Assembly (NCBI GenBank): GCA_003252105.1
Contig: QKDL01000068.1
Location: 1 to 54,322, forward strand
Source: Arcobacter sp.
Lineage (GTDB): Bacteria; Campylobacterota; Campylobacteria; Campylobacterales; Arcobacteraceae
DNA length: 54,322 nucleotides
Direction: 5' to 3'
A program made the translations under genes and the position numbers. Of this stretch, positions 37,782-46,267 are shown one piece after another. The number at the start of each line of letters is the position of its first letter. The stretch's first letter is position 1. Under the pieces are notes generated by a model. It was not told the origin of the DNA. It ran no database searches and worked only from the letters and a program-made list of their open reading frames with translations.

Positions 37782-38168
37782 CTATTCCATAGTTTTGTAA
37801 AGTTGTTCATATTTATCTATTTCACTTTGTGCAGCCATTCTTCTACATGAAATATAACCTTTTGAACCATCACAAGATTTAAAAGGGAATACAGTTGCAA
37901 ATACCCAATAATAGTTACCATTTTTAGTTTTGTTTTTTACAAACCCTTTCCATGGTTTCCCTGATTGCACTGTTTGCCATAAGTCTTTAAAAGCAGCTTT
38001 TGGCATGTCGGGATGTCTAACTATATTATGTGGTTTTCCAATTAACTCTTCAAGCTTATACTCAGCAAATTCACAAAATTCTTCATTTGCAAATCTAATA
38101 ATACCTTTTTCATCAGTTTCTGATAATAAAAAAGAATCATTATTCAATTTCAATTCTTGAGAACTCAT
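37782..38168 (-). CDS. Aer/CetB-type PAS protein
   Basis: This 128-aa cytoplasmic protein is a single PAS domain with the Aer-type motif [15 protein letters not shown] (about residues 43-57) and [11 protein letters not shown]. Aer and Campylobacter CetB bind FAD through this domain and report redox state to a receptor. It lies just upstream of the NIT chemoreceptor gene in one operon. A close paralogue at 49663-50067 sits beside a second receptor. GGGGAAAG precedes the ATG. FAD binding is inferred from family. Confidence 0.88.
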   Translation of the reverse strand: MSSQELKLNNDSFLLSETDEKGIIRFANEEFCEFAEYKLEELIGKPHNIVRHPDMPKAAFKDLWQTVQSGKPWKGFVKNKTKNGNYYWVFATVFPFKSCDGSKGYISCRRMAAQSEIDKYEQLYKTME

Positions 38169-38304
38169 CTTTCCCCTTTTTGTTTTAAATCTTACATACT
38201 ATTAATGTTAATTGTGTAATATTTAACCCAAAATAAAATTAAAAAATATCTACTAAATATCTTTACTTAACCAGTCTTAAAGTATAAAATAATGAGTTAT
38301 TTAA

Positions 38305-38340
38305 ATCATCAAATAGCACTATAAATTACTATTTGATGAT
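38305..38340. other. Perfect 12-bp inverted repeat in long intergenic region
   Basis: 38305-38316 pairs perfectly with 38329-38340 around a 12-nt loop. No T tract follows on either strand. It lies about 140 bp upstream of the PAS gene and could be an operator or an RNA hairpin. The 493-bp gap at 38169-38661 also holds the TTAAC-N5-GTTAA repeat (38390-38404) and the small RNA candidate, and no gene that I can see. Confidence 0.4.
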
Positions 38341-38437
38341 AAAAAGTAATTATAATAATATAAATAATAATTCTTTTTTACATAACTTATTAACTATTTG
38401 TTAATTGTTTGTTTTTAACTCATTAATATTAATAATC

Positions 38438-38540
38438 TATAATTTGTATAGAAATAAGTAGTACTAAACGACTTATTCCGAATTTTGCAACAATTCTCCT
38501 TTAAGGTAGAGTAAATCTCCTTTACTCTACCTTCTTCAAA
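38438..38540 (+). ncRNA. Candidate small RNA with UCUCC loop
   Basis: TATAAT at 38438-38443 could start an RNA near 38450. Two stems follow: 38453-38459 with 38471-38477 (7 bp), and a perfect 13-bp stem 38503-38515 with 38521-38533 whose loop is TCTCC. The sequence TCTCCTTTA occurs twice (38495-38503 and 38516-38524) and is complementary to Shine-Dalgarno sequences. No U tract follows the second stem, so the 3' end is uncertain. It may instead be a leader for the gene at 38662. Confidence 0.35.
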
Positions 38541-38661
38541 AATATATTTTGTGTTTATTAGTGACACTATTCTTATATAAAACTTATAAATATAATTTAA
38601 TTGTTGTTATATTACAAATAGTTTAGTATAATTATAAAAACATACAAAAGGTAATTTATTA

Positions 38662-39066
38662 ATGAAAAGGCTAGATAATATCCAAAAAGATTTACTCTAT
38701 ACAAATTTGGATGAAGATGGAAAATTATCTTGTCTAAAAGCTTTCAAAGTAGCTAGACTTATTGGAATGAAGCCAAAAGATATGGCAGAAATTACAAATT
38801 CACTTAACATAAAAATCACAAACTGTGAATTAGGTGTTTTCGGGAAACTTAAATTTGAAGAGATGGATGACAATATATATGATAAGCTATCAAGAAATTT
38901 TGCACAAGAAAAAAAAATAGATTGTGAAGTAGCATGGCATATTGCTAGAGAAAAAGGGGTTAGTTTAAAACAAGTTGGTTCAACTGTCAAAGCTTCAGAT
39001 GTAAAAGTAAGACACTGTCAACTAGGTTGCTTTTATGACGAGGAGTTTGAGAAGTACAATGACTAA
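38662..39066 (+). CDS. Internally duplicated Cys-containing protein of unknown function
   Basis: This 134-aa protein consists of two tandem repeats with an exact 64-residue period: about residues 22-67 and 86-131. Each has a Cys near its start (C24, C88), an AxxxAR helix, and ends in NCELGVF or HCQLGCF (C55, C119). C123 is extra. The helical part of each repeat resembles a small winged-helix or helix-turn-helix, but I cannot name the family. No signal peptide or membrane segment. AAAGG lies 10 nt before the ATG. The four aligned cysteines could bind a metal or cluster; that is inference. Confidence 0.7.
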   Translation: MKRLDNIQKDLLYTNLDEDGKLSCLKAFKVARLIGMKPKDMAEITNSLNIKITNCELGVFGKLKFEEMDDNIYDKLSRNFAQEKKIDCEVAWHIAREKGVSLKQVGSTVKASDVKVRHCQLGCFYDEEFEKYND

Positions 39067-39078
39067 ACTTCTCAAACT
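39044..39078. terminator. Bidirectional hairpin terminator
   Basis: A perfect 12-bp stem pairs 39044-39055 with 39067-39078 (11-nt loop). It spans the end of the duplicated-protein gene and the end of the convergent HAD gene. The sequence beyond it is AT-rich but has no strong T tract. Confidence 0.6.
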
Positions 39079-39709
39079 ATAATATATTTAATATCTGTTC
39101 TAAATTTTCTATTTTATATTTTGCTTTTGAGAAATCTTGGGTTTTAGTAAATTCATTATGAACAATTACACAATCAATCCCTGCACTATAAGCTGATGTT
39201 AACCCTCTTTGGGAATCTTCTACAACTATAGCTTCATTTTGTAAAGCAGTAAAAACTTCTAAACCTTTTAAATATGGCTCTGGATGTGGTTTACAATAAG
39301 TATAATCCTCTTCACACAAAACAAAATCCATAAAATCTACTATTCCTCTATTTGCATGAATCAATTCAAAATCAACTCTTCTAGAAGTTGTAACAATACC
39401 CATCTTGAAATTTTTTGATAACTCTTTTAATATCTCTTTTACACCATTTATCTCAATATCTTTTGTACTTAAATACTCTTGATAATATCTATTTCTTTGA
39501 TCTCTTGCTTCTATAATTGCTTTTTGAGAAAAACCCTTTTCAATTGCTTTTTCCCAAGCAGTTCCACCTCTTGCCATAATCTTCATATAATCTTCAAACT
39601 CTAAATCTAAATCAAAAAACTCTTTTAAAGCTTGTTTACTTGCTTCATAATATAAAGGTTCTGTATGAACTAACACTCCGTCATTGTCAAATAATATATA
39701 TTTTTTCAA
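39077..39709 (-). CDS. HAD superfamily phosphohydrolase, beta-phosphoglucomutase-like
   Basis: This 210-aa protein has the HAD motifs I D8/D10 (FDNDGVLVHTEP), II Thr in IVTTSRR, III Lys in CKPHPEP, and IV VEDSQRG. The helical cap between motifs I and II is of the C1 type found in beta-phosphoglucomutase and phosphoglycolate phosphatase relatives. The substrate is unknown. The start overlaps the aminotransferase gene by 4 bp, so the two are co-expressed. It could be a phosphatase that repairs a metabolite linked to the aminotransferase product. Confidence 0.88.
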   Translation of the reverse strand: MKKYILFDNDGVLVHTEPLYYEASKQALKEFFDLDLEFEDYMKIMARGGTAWEKAIEKGFSQKAIIEARDQRNRYYQEYLSTKDIEINGVKEILKELSKNFKMGIVTTSRRVDFELIHANRGIVDFMDFVLCEEDYTYCKPHPEPYLKGLEVFTALQNEAIVVEDSQRGLTSAYSAGIDCVIVHNEFTKTQDFSKAKYKIENLEQILNIL

Positions 39710-40827
39710 ACTTTTTTACCTTTTAAATACTCTTTTAATCTCTCAACTCCCTCTTTCATATGTTCTATATCTCTTGTGTATGCAAATCTTAGATATTGAT
39801 TTGTATTATTTGAACCAAAATCAATCCCTGGTGTTGTTGCAATATGGATATTTTCTAATAACTCTTTTGCAAAATCAAAACTATTATTTGTATATTTTGA
39901 AACATTTGCCCATAAATAAAATGCACCTTCTGGTTTAGCATCAATATCGAATATTTCATTTAACTCATGATATAAATAATCTCTTCTTTCTTTAAAAATA
40001 TTTTTTATTGAATCTAAATACTCATAATCAAAAGCTTCTAAAGCAGCATATTGAGAAAGTGTAGGAGCTGAGATAAATATATTTTGAGAGATAATTTCTG
40101 CTTGTCTTACCAAATGTTTAGGTACAATTATCCAACCAAGTCTAAGTCCAGGCATACAATAATATTTTGAAAAACCATTTATAACAAAAACATTTTCACT
40201 AAACTCTAAAGCTGTAACCTCTTGTTTTTCATAAACTAAACCATGATATAACTCATCAGATATAAATGTGATGTTTTTTTCATCACAATACTCTATTAGC
40301 TCTTTTAAATTTTCTTTATCATAAATATTTCCAGTAGGATTTGAAGGTGAAGAGATTTGAAGTGCATCAATTTGTACATTTTTTAAATGATTTGTTGTTA
40401 ATTGATAATTTGTAGTTTTATCTATATTCATAAAAACAGGTTCAATATCAAACATGTATGCAAAGTTTTTATAACATGGATAAGATGGATCACTTAGTCC
40501 TAACCTACCTTTTGTTTGTAAAGTTAAGGTATAAGCAACTAAAAAAGCTCCTGATGTACCAGGAGTAAGTAAAACTTGTGAAGGCTCTATATCTACATTA
40601 TATACTTTTTTATAATGCTCAACTATTTTTTCTCTTAGACTTAATAAACCTAAACTTTCAGTATATGCAAACTTTTCACTATTTACGGCATCTAATAGAT
40701 TTTCTTTTACCTTAGAACTAGGAGGTAAATCGGGTTGCCCTATTTCAAAATGGATTGTATCTTCATATTTTAATGCATCTCTTACAATATCCATTACAAT
40801 AAAAGAGCTCATTTTATCATATCTCAT
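39706..40827 (-). CDS. Class I/II pyridoxal-phosphate aminotransferase
   Basis: This 373-aa enzyme is a fold-type I aminotransferase. The PLP lysine is K221 in NGFSKYYCMPGLRLGW. Other conserved stretches are SPSNPTGNIY and the C-terminal Arg in YLRFAYTRD. The substrate amino acid is not clear; aspartate/aromatic types share these motifs. AGGA lies 7 nt before the ATG, and TATAAT appears about 27 bp upstream. It starts a two-gene operon with the HAD gene. Confidence 0.9.
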   Translation of the reverse strand: MRYDKMSSFIVMDIVRDALKYEDTIHFEIGQPDLPPSSKVKENLLDAVNSEKFAYTESLGLLSLREKIVEHYKKVYNVDIEPSQVLLTPGTSGAFLVAYTLTLQTKGRLGLSDPSYPCYKNFAYMFDIEPVFMNIDKTTNYQLTTNHLKNVQIDALQISSPSNPTGNIYDKENLKELIEYCDEKNITFISDELYHGLVYEKQEVTALEFSENVFVINGFSKYYCMPGLRLGWIIVPKHLVRQAEIISQNIFISAPTLSQYAALEAFDYEYLDSIKNIFKERRDYLYHELNEIFDIDAKPEGAFYLWANVSKYTNNSFDFAKELLENIHIATTPGIDFGSNNTNQYLRFAYTRDIEHMKEGVERLKEYLKGKKV

Positions 40828-40872
40828 AAAAATTCCTAAATTTAAAACAGGTATTATATCTTAGGTTTGATT

Positions 40873-40984
40873 AGATAAAAAACAACGAAATCAATTAAAG
40901 AGAAGGAGAAGAATTAAATACTTTAATTGATTTCAATTGTCATGTTTTGGCTGTGTAGTTTTACATCAAATTTTTTAATGTAAT
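40873..40984 (-). ncRNA. Candidate small RNA with CU-rich terminator loop
   Basis: On the minus strand TATATT (40988-40993) could start an RNA near 40981. The 5' end forms a stem (40978-40983 with 40961-40966). The 3' end is a perfect 14-bp stem (40921-40934 with 40887-40900), followed by GTTG and six T, a strong intrinsic terminator. Its 20-nt loop contains TTCTTCTCCTTCT, complementary to Shine-Dalgarno sites. No gene is present in the 344-bp gap 40828-41171, so the terminator belongs to an unannotated transcript. The promoter is the weakest part. Confidence 0.5.
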
Positions 40985-41171
40985 GAAAATATATCACATA
41001 AGACTTAAATTAACTTTTAATATTTTAAATAAATAAGAGTATTTTAGTCTTATTTAAGTTTAAAGGATAATTTTTATCAAAAACTAAATATTTTATTGAG
41101 TTTATTTTCATTGACATAATTAAATTTGTGTGATATTATTTAATATTACAATCTAATGACAAAGGGAAATT

Positions 41172-41639
41172 ATGAATGTTTATGAATATGCAATGAAAGT
41201 TGAAAAGGATGGTGAAGCTTATTATAGAGAATTAGCTTCAAAGTCTCCAAATAGTGGATTAAAAAGAATTTTTACTATGTTAGCAGATGAAGAGGTAAAG
41301 CATTATAATGTATTTAAAAATATGATGAAGAAAAATGATATTGATGTAAATAAATTAGATATTATTACTGATACTAAAACTATTTTTGAAACCCTTTCAA
41401 ATGAAAAAAACAATATCAATTTTAGTGAAGAACAAATTGATTTTTATAAAGAAGCGATTAAAAAAGAAGAAAATTCTCATCAGTTTTATTTAGACAAATC
41501 AAATGAAGTTGAAACAGAAAATGAAAAAGCTATCTTTATTAAAATTTCAGAAGAAGAGATAAAACATAGAAAAATTTTAGAAGAGATTGTAGAGTTTATA
41601 CAAGAACCTGATAACTGGGTAGCCAGCGCAGAATTTTAA
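41172..41639 (+). CDS. Ferritin-like/rubrerythrin-domain protein
   Basis: This 155-aa protein is a four-helix ferritin-like domain with two Ex2H-type halves: ADEEVKHYNVF and SEEEIKHRKILE, each giving a Glu-Glu/His pair for a diiron site. The N terminus (YEYAMKVEKDGEAYYRELAS) is typical of rubrerythrin-related proteins. It lacks the C-terminal rubredoxin Cys4 domain. It may act in oxygen or peroxide defence or iron handling. It has its own promoter region and AAAGGG before the ATG, and ends at a strong terminator. Confidence 0.85.
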   Translation: MNVYEYAMKVEKDGEAYYRELASKSPNSGLKRIFTMLADEEVKHYNVFKNMMKKNDIDVNKLDIITDTKTIFETLSNEKNNINFSEEQIDFYKEAIKKEENSHQFYLDKSNEVETENEKAIFIKISEEEIKHRKILEEIVEFIQEPDNWVASAEF

Positions 41640-41667
41640 GATTGTAAGGATCTCCTTATAATCTTTT
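41638..41667 (+). terminator. Intrinsic terminator of the ferritin-like gene
   Basis: AAGATT-G-TAAGGA (41638-41650) pairs with TCCTTA-T-AATCTT (41653-41665), with one G-U pair, and runs into T. The next gene on the minus strand ends directly after it. Confidence 0.8.
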
Positions 41668-41955
41668 CTACATAGAAGCAAGTCTTTGGATAATTTGCTT
41701 TACTTCATTTTCATCAAAAAATATATTATTATGAAGTTCTTGACTTACAGTTTTTAAATACTGCATTTTTTTTGTTTTTAACAACTCTTTATTATGTTGA
41801 TTATCATTTATAATACTTTTTAATTCCTCTTCATAACTTGCAATCAAATCACTTTTTTTTTCATATGAGGGTCTAATATTAGTATTCTTATTTTTAAATA
41901 AAAATACAAAAACACCAATTAATATTAAAACTACAATTAAAAAATAAAATTCCAT
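41668..41955 (-). CDS. Small membrane-anchored protein of unknown function
   Basis: This 95-aa protein has one N-terminal membrane helix (about 2-21) and a charged helical cytoplasmic part. No domain is recognised. Its start is 2 bp from the stop of the 401-aa membrane protein gene, so both are co-transcribed and may form a complex. It is not a signal-peptide protein, because the hydrophobic segment runs straight into basic residues. Confidence 0.65.
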   Translation of the reverse strand: MEFYFLIVVLILIGVFVFLFKNKNTNIRPSYEKKSDLIASYEEELKSIINDNQHNKELLKTKKMQYLKTVSQELHNNIFFDENEVKQIIQRLASM

Positions 41956-41957
41956 AT

Positions 41958-43163
41958 TTATTCACTTTTATTTTCTGAGGAAGTTAATAATCTTTTATTT
42001 AAAGATTTTGCTTCTAAAGCAATCGTTTCTGCTCTTTTTGCTATAGTTAAAGCTTCATCAATTTTCTTTTTGTTTTCTTCATTTATAGCAATATTATCTA
42101 TTCTTTCAATCAATGTTCTAAATTCCAAATGCCCTAATACTTCCAATACACCTGGTGCTTTTGATACATACTCTATATGTTCAGAATCTCTCCAATTATT
42201 TGTCAAAGATTCATCAATATATTTTTTATATTGATTATCTATTTGTGTCCCATTAGAGATAAATGCTAAATCCAAATCTAAATCATCTTTTTTATTAAAT
42301 AACTGATTATAAAGCTGTTGTAAATAACTTTTTAATGTAAGTGTAGAGATATAATCATAAACTTTTTGTTTTTCATCATTCTCTAACATATACTCTAAAA
42401 TCAATATAGATATCTCGTCTTCTTTACTTGAAAATATAGATTCTAATTTTTCATTACAATAAGTATAAACCTGTTTAGAATCATCTTTGTCAAGTTTTTT
42501 AATAAACTTATACAAATCAAGATTATAATTAAAACTATATCTATTTAATTCTTTAAAAAATGTATCCAAAATTTGAAAAGGATTTTCTGTATTATTTGCA
42601 TATTTCACTATTTTATTTACATTTTTAACTTCATTTTCATCTAAATTTGTATTTTCTATATAATATATTATCTCTTCATATAAATTTTCAGACAATAACT
42701 CTTTTGATTTACTCTCATAAAAAGAGGTTAAATCTTTATTATTGTATTTTTTTGAACCCTCTGCCAATTTTTCATATTTTTGTGAAATCTCTTGGTATTT
42801 ATCAATCTTCTCTTCAATAGTAAGTGAAGATAAAAGTTTTGAAGTTTTTAGTAAAATAGACTCTTTTAGTTCATTTAAAAGTAATGCAACTTTTTCTCCT
42901 CGTTTAGGTAGTTCTTCAACTAATCTTGTAATTTGACTATTATATTCATCAAAATCTCTTACATCTTTTATTTTATCAACTAACTTAAGTGCATTTTTTA
43001 TTTTCATTTCTCTTTGAATGAAAAAATAAATTATAAACAATACAAAAAATATAATTGCTATGATTACGAAAGATTCATTTGGTGCTTTTGAAAAAATTTC
43101 TGATAATTGATAATTTGATTCTTTTACAATAGTTATAAACTCACCCATAGACATAAGACTCAT
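41958..43163 (-). CDS. Membrane-anchored helical protein of unknown function
   Basis: This 401-aa protein has a short N-terminal tail, one membrane helix at about 32-49, and a long, highly charged helical domain (about 50-395) with coiled-coil-like stretches. A single cysteine is present in the helical region. I do not recognise a family, though similar proteins are common as hypotheticals in Campylobacterota; that is memory. AAGGAAG lies upstream of the first ATG at 43163. Two more in-frame ATGs follow within five codons. It leads a two-gene operon with the 95-aa protein. Confidence 0.7.
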   Translation of the reverse strand: MSLMSMGEFITIVKESNYQLSEIFSKAPNESFVIIAIIFFVLFIIYFFIQREMKIKNALKLVDKIKDVRDFDEYNSQITRLVEELPKRGEKVALLLNELKESILLKTSKLLSSLTIEEKIDKYQEISQKYEKLAEGSKKYNNKDLTSFYESKSKELLSENLYEEIIYYIENTNLDENEVKNVNKIVKYANNTENPFQILDTFFKELNRYSFNYNLDLYKFIKKLDKDDSKQVYTYCNEKLESIFSSKEDEISILILEYMLENDEKQKVYDYISTLTLKSYLQQLYNQLFNKKDDLDLDLAFISNGTQIDNQYKKYIDESLTNNWRDSEHIEYVSKAPGVLEVLGHLEFRTLIERIDNIAINEENKKKIDEALTIAKRAETIALEAKSLNKRLLTSSENKSE

Positions 43164-43241
43164 AAACTTCCTTTTATAGTTAAAATCTAAGCTATAGTAT
43201 ACTGTAATAAGTTTAATTTTAACAGATATAAAAGGAGTTTA

Positions 43242-43260
43242 AAGAAGCAAAAAGCTTCTT
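43242..43260 (-). terminator. Hairpin downstream of the TlpA gene
   Basis: AAGAAGC (43242-43248) pairs with GCTTCTT (43254-43260) around five A. On the minus strand it lies 16-34 bp beyond the stop of the thioredoxin gene. The T tract after it is short. Confidence 0.5.
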
Positions 43261-43275
43261 AGTAACTTTTTGGAT

Positions 43276-43833
43276 TTAATTACTATTTAAAATTATTTCT
43301 AAACTTTTAGGATTTACTTCACCTATATAACTTCTTATATATTTTCCTTGTGTATCATAAAGATATGATTCTGGAACTTTTTTTACATCATTGAAGTATT
43401 TAGCTAATCGAAAGTTTTCATCTCCAACTACTACTGGAAATTTTATATCATATTTTTTTATAAACTCATCAAGCTCTTTTTTATCTTTATTTTTTTCATA
43501 TAAAACTGCTACTATTTCAAACTTATCTTTATATTTTTCATATAGCTTGTTAAAAACAGGTATCTCTTTTATACAAGGTGGGCACCAAGTAGCCCAGAAG
43601 TTCACTAATAGATATTTTCCATTTAATTGTTTTGATTTTATAGTTTCATTTTCTATTGATAAAGTAATTGTTTTATCATCTGTTGTCTTTAAACTATATG
43701 TTTTATTACTTTGTTTTTTTAGTTGTTCAAAACTACTTGAATCATCTACAATAGTTTTGGCTTCATCATTTGAATTACATCCTGTAAAAACAACAACTAT
43801 AAATAAAAATATAATAGTATTTATAAATTTCAT
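43276..43833 (-). CDS. TlpA/ResA-like thioredoxin lipoprotein
   Basis: This 185-aa periplasmic lipoprotein has lipobox FTGC (C19) and a thioredoxin-like domain with active site C84-P-P-C87 ([12 protein letters not shown]) and a cis-Pro in [10 protein letters not shown]. Such proteins reduce disulfides, for example in cytochrome c maturation or in repair. It follows the DsbB/BdbC-like gene by 9 bp, so an oxidant and a thioredoxin-like partner are made together. Whether it reduces or oxidises its targets cannot be told from sequence. Confidence 0.92.
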   Translation of the reverse strand: MKFINTIIFLFIVVVFTGCNSNDEAKTIVDDSSSFEQLKKQSNKTYSLKTTDDKTITLSIENETIKSKQLNGKYLLVNFWATWCPPCIKEIPVFNKLYEKYKDKFEIVAVLYEKNKDKKELDEFIKKYDIKFPVVVGDENFRLAKYFNDVKKVPESYLYDTQGKYIRSYIGEVNPKSLEIILNSN

Positions 43834-43842
43834 GATTAACCT

Positions 43843-44268
43843 TTATTTTGATTTTTTATTTTGCCAAAGTATTAATAAAACTAAAATAGAAGTGTATGAA
43901 ACCAGTGACAAAAATGGAATATTTATAAATCCAAAATAATTAAAATATTTAGTAGAACAAGGAACACCTTGTTTACATGGAACTATAGTTTCAGGTATTA
44001 TTCCCCACATTAAAAGATTGTGATAAATAGAAAATAACAAACCAACTAAAACCAAAGATATAGAGTATTTGAATACTTTTTCATCGGGATATAATAGATT
44101 TACTAAAAATATTAAAACCAATGGATACATAAAAATTCTTTGGTACCAACACATAGTACAAGGGATAAACTCCATAATTTCACTAAAAAACAATGAACCT
44201 AAAGTTGCTATGCTTGCAACTAAAAAAGCTAAAAAGATATATATTGAACCTGTGTTTTGTTTTTCCAT
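43843..44268 (-). CDS. DsbB/BdbC-type disulfide bond formation protein
   Basis: This 141-aa inner-membrane protein has four predicted helices and two redox cysteine pairs: C37-TM-C40 (IPCTMCWYQR) and C98/C104 (VPCKQGVPC). The size and WYQR context match BdbC, the short DsbB relative that passes electrons from thiol oxidases to quinone. It leads the pair with the TlpA-like lipoprotein. AGG lies upstream of the ATG. Confidence 0.9.
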   Translation of the reverse strand: MEKQNTGSIYIFLAFLVASIATLGSLFFSEIMEFIPCTMCWYQRIFMYPLVLIFLVNLLYPDEKVFKYSISLVLVGLLFSIYHNLLMWGIIPETIVPCKQGVPCSTKYFNYFGFINIPFLSLVSYTSILVLLILWQNKKSK

Positions 44269-44320
44269 TTGTAACCTGTTTTAAAAAATTATATCATTTA
44301 ATATGTGTAGAACTTGTGGA

Positions 44321-45316
44321 TTATTTTGAATTTAAATACTCTTTTCTAATCTCTTTTGCCAATTGATATATTGACATTGCATAATAAACACTTCTATTGT
44401 AATTGGTTAATACTTTAAAATTTTTTGTACCATACCATAATTCATCATAATTTTTTCTACTAAGTTTTAATAAATAGACTTTATTTTTATAAAAAAATTT
44501 TTCTGATTTAGGTTTGATTCCTTTTAAATCTATCCTATTATATTTATGTTTTAATCCTGTTTCATATTTTGAAAACCTTGTTCCAACATAAGAAACTCTT
44601 GTTGCAACAGGAGTATGTGAATTCCAACCATGTTTTTTTAAAAAGTTTGCAACACTTCCTATTGCATCTGCACTACTATTTAAATCTATTTTCCCATTTT
44701 TGTCAAAATCAACTGCATATGCTTTAATATTTGTTGGCATAAACTGAGTTAAGCCTATTGCACCTGCAAAAGAACCTTTTTGTGTGGATAAATCAATTTT
44801 ATTTTTCTTTGCAACTACTAAATACTCTTCTAACTCTTTTTCAAAAAACTTATTTCGTCTATTTTCTTTAAATGCCAATGTTACTAATACATCAAATACA
44901 TTTTGTTTTCCAATATTTGTACCATATAAACTTTCTACTCCAATTATTGAAGCTATGTAAATTGAAGGAATTTTATAGATTTTTTGTGCTTTTTGAAAAT
45001 ATTTTCTATTTTCTTTTAAATACTTTACACCATCTTGGATTCTTTTTTTATTTATAATTTTTTTCTCATATTTATCCCAACTTCCTACAAAACTACCTCT
45101 AACTTCAAAATCTTTTTTTAGTTCTTTTGAATAATACTTTAAAGAAAAATTTTGTACATCAACTTTCGAAAAAAGTTTTATTAACTCATCTTTTCTATAA
45201 TCACTATTTTTTGAAAAAGTATTAATAAACTCTTTTACTTCATATTTTTTTGTAAAATCTTCAAATTTTGCATTTGAAAATGTAAAAATAATTATAAAAA
45301 TAAATATAAACTTCAT
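44321..45316 (-). CDS. mltB: Membrane-bound lytic murein transglycosylase B
   Basis: This 331-aa envelope enzyme cleaves peptidoglycan glycosidic bonds by forming anhydro-muramyl ends. A signal peptide covers about residues 1-16. The catalytic Glu is E128 in IIGVESLYG, and GAIGLTQFMPTN is the MltB family signature. No lipobox cysteine is seen, so it is probably soluble in the periplasm, unlike E. coli MltB. It begins 1 bp after the methyltransferase stop and shares its transcript. Confidence 0.9.
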   Translation of the reverse strand: MKFIFIFIIIFTFSNAKFEDFTKKYEVKEFINTFSKNSDYRKDELIKLFSKVDVQNFSLKYYSKELKKDFEVRGSFVGSWDKYEKKIINKKRIQDGVKYLKENRKYFQKAQKIYKIPSIYIASIIGVESLYGTNIGKQNVFDVLVTLAFKENRRNKFFEKELEEYLVVAKKNKIDLSTQKGSFAGAIGLTQFMPTNIKAYAVDFDKNGKIDLNSSADAIGSVANFLKKHGWNSHTPVATRVSYVGTRFSKYETGLKHKYNRIDLKGIKPKSEKFFYKNKVYLLKLSRKNYDELWYGTKNFKVLTNYNRSVYYAMSIYQLAKEIRKEYLNSK

Positions 45317-45317
45317 A

Positions 45318-46253
45318 CTACTTTCTTATGGATGTGGCAGTTAGAAAAATATAATACTTTCCAGTTATAGTAACTCTAAATTTTTTTTGTTGTAGATATT
45401 TTTTACAAAACATAACATCTTTAAATAAAATAGACATCTCAGAATATGAATAATTAGGTGCTTTTGCTCCATAAATTATCTCCGTATCAATCCATCTACA
45501 ATTTGGAAAACCTAAAATCATAGAACCATCTTTGTTTAAATAGTTTTGAACTATATTCATAAATACTTCATTGAAATTTAGGTTTGTACTTTGAAGTGTA
45601 CCAATAGAGATAATTAAATCAAAAGTTCCTAAATCTAAAGTTTTCAAATCATTTATATCATGGCAATATAATTTTACATTTTTATCGTTTTTAAAGATAT
45701 CTTTTGCATTGTCGATTGCACTTTGACAATAATCAATTCCTACAAACTCAATATTTGAAAACTCTTTGAAAACTTTTTTTATAATTTCAAACTCATTACC
45801 AGAGTTTATTCCAAGATTTAATACTCTTTTTCTATTTTGAGTTTTTACATTATTTAAGGCATTTATATAACTAATTAAAAATTCAGGCTCCTCACTTTTA
45901 TTTATATTGTTATACTCTGAATCTAAACCATATTTTTCACTATTTTTTTCATTATTATGAAATGATTTTTTCAAATTTAACTTTTGAAATCTAATAATTA
46001 TTGACTTTTTATCAATAATTTTAGGCATTAGCATCTTACAAAAAAGTTTTTGTGCCAAATCATTCCAGGTATTTAAACTTCTATAAATATATTGATTATC
46101 TTCTATTGTAACTATACTACCAGAATATACATCTTCAAAGTAATCTGGATTTAATACTTCAAACTCTAAAATAGCTTTTTCTTCTATTTGTGATACTTCA
46201 CTTGATAATATATCTATTATCTTGATTAATGATTGATTATAAAATTTTAACAT
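45318..46253 (-). CDS. Class I SAM-dependent methyltransferase
   Basis: This 311-aa cytoplasmic protein has a methyltransferase core with motif I VLNLGINSGNE, acidic loop VGIDYCQSAIDNAK and LYCHDINDL. The first 130 residues have no clear family. The substrate is unknown. On the minus strand TGCTATAAT ends 5 nt before its ATG and no Shine-Dalgarno is seen, which predicts a leaderless mRNA. It is followed directly by mltB; no functional link is evident. Confidence 0.85.
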   Translation of the reverse strand: MLKFYNQSLIKIIDILSSEVSQIEEKAILEFEVLNPDYFEDVYSGSIVTIEDNQYIYRSLNTWNDLAQKLFCKMLMPKIIDKKSIIIRFQKLNLKKSFHNNEKNSEKYGLDSEYNNINKSEEPEFLISYINALNNVKTQNRKRVLNLGINSGNEFEIIKKVFKEFSNIEFVGIDYCQSAIDNAKDIFKNDKNVKLYCHDINDLKTLDLGTFDLIISIGTLQSTNLNFNEVFMNIVQNYLNKDGSMILGFPNCRWIDTEIIYGAKAPNYSYSEMSILFKDVMFCKKYLQQKKFRVTITGKYYIFLTATSIRK

Positions 46254-46258
46254 TTCGT

Positions 46259-46267
46259 ATTATAGCA
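46259..46267 (-). promoter_or_regulatory. Extended -10 promoter 5 nt before an ATG
   Basis: On the minus strand TGCTATAAT (46259-46267) is separated from the methyltransferase ATG (46251-46253) by ACGAA only. Transcription should begin at the ATG. Confidence 0.6.
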
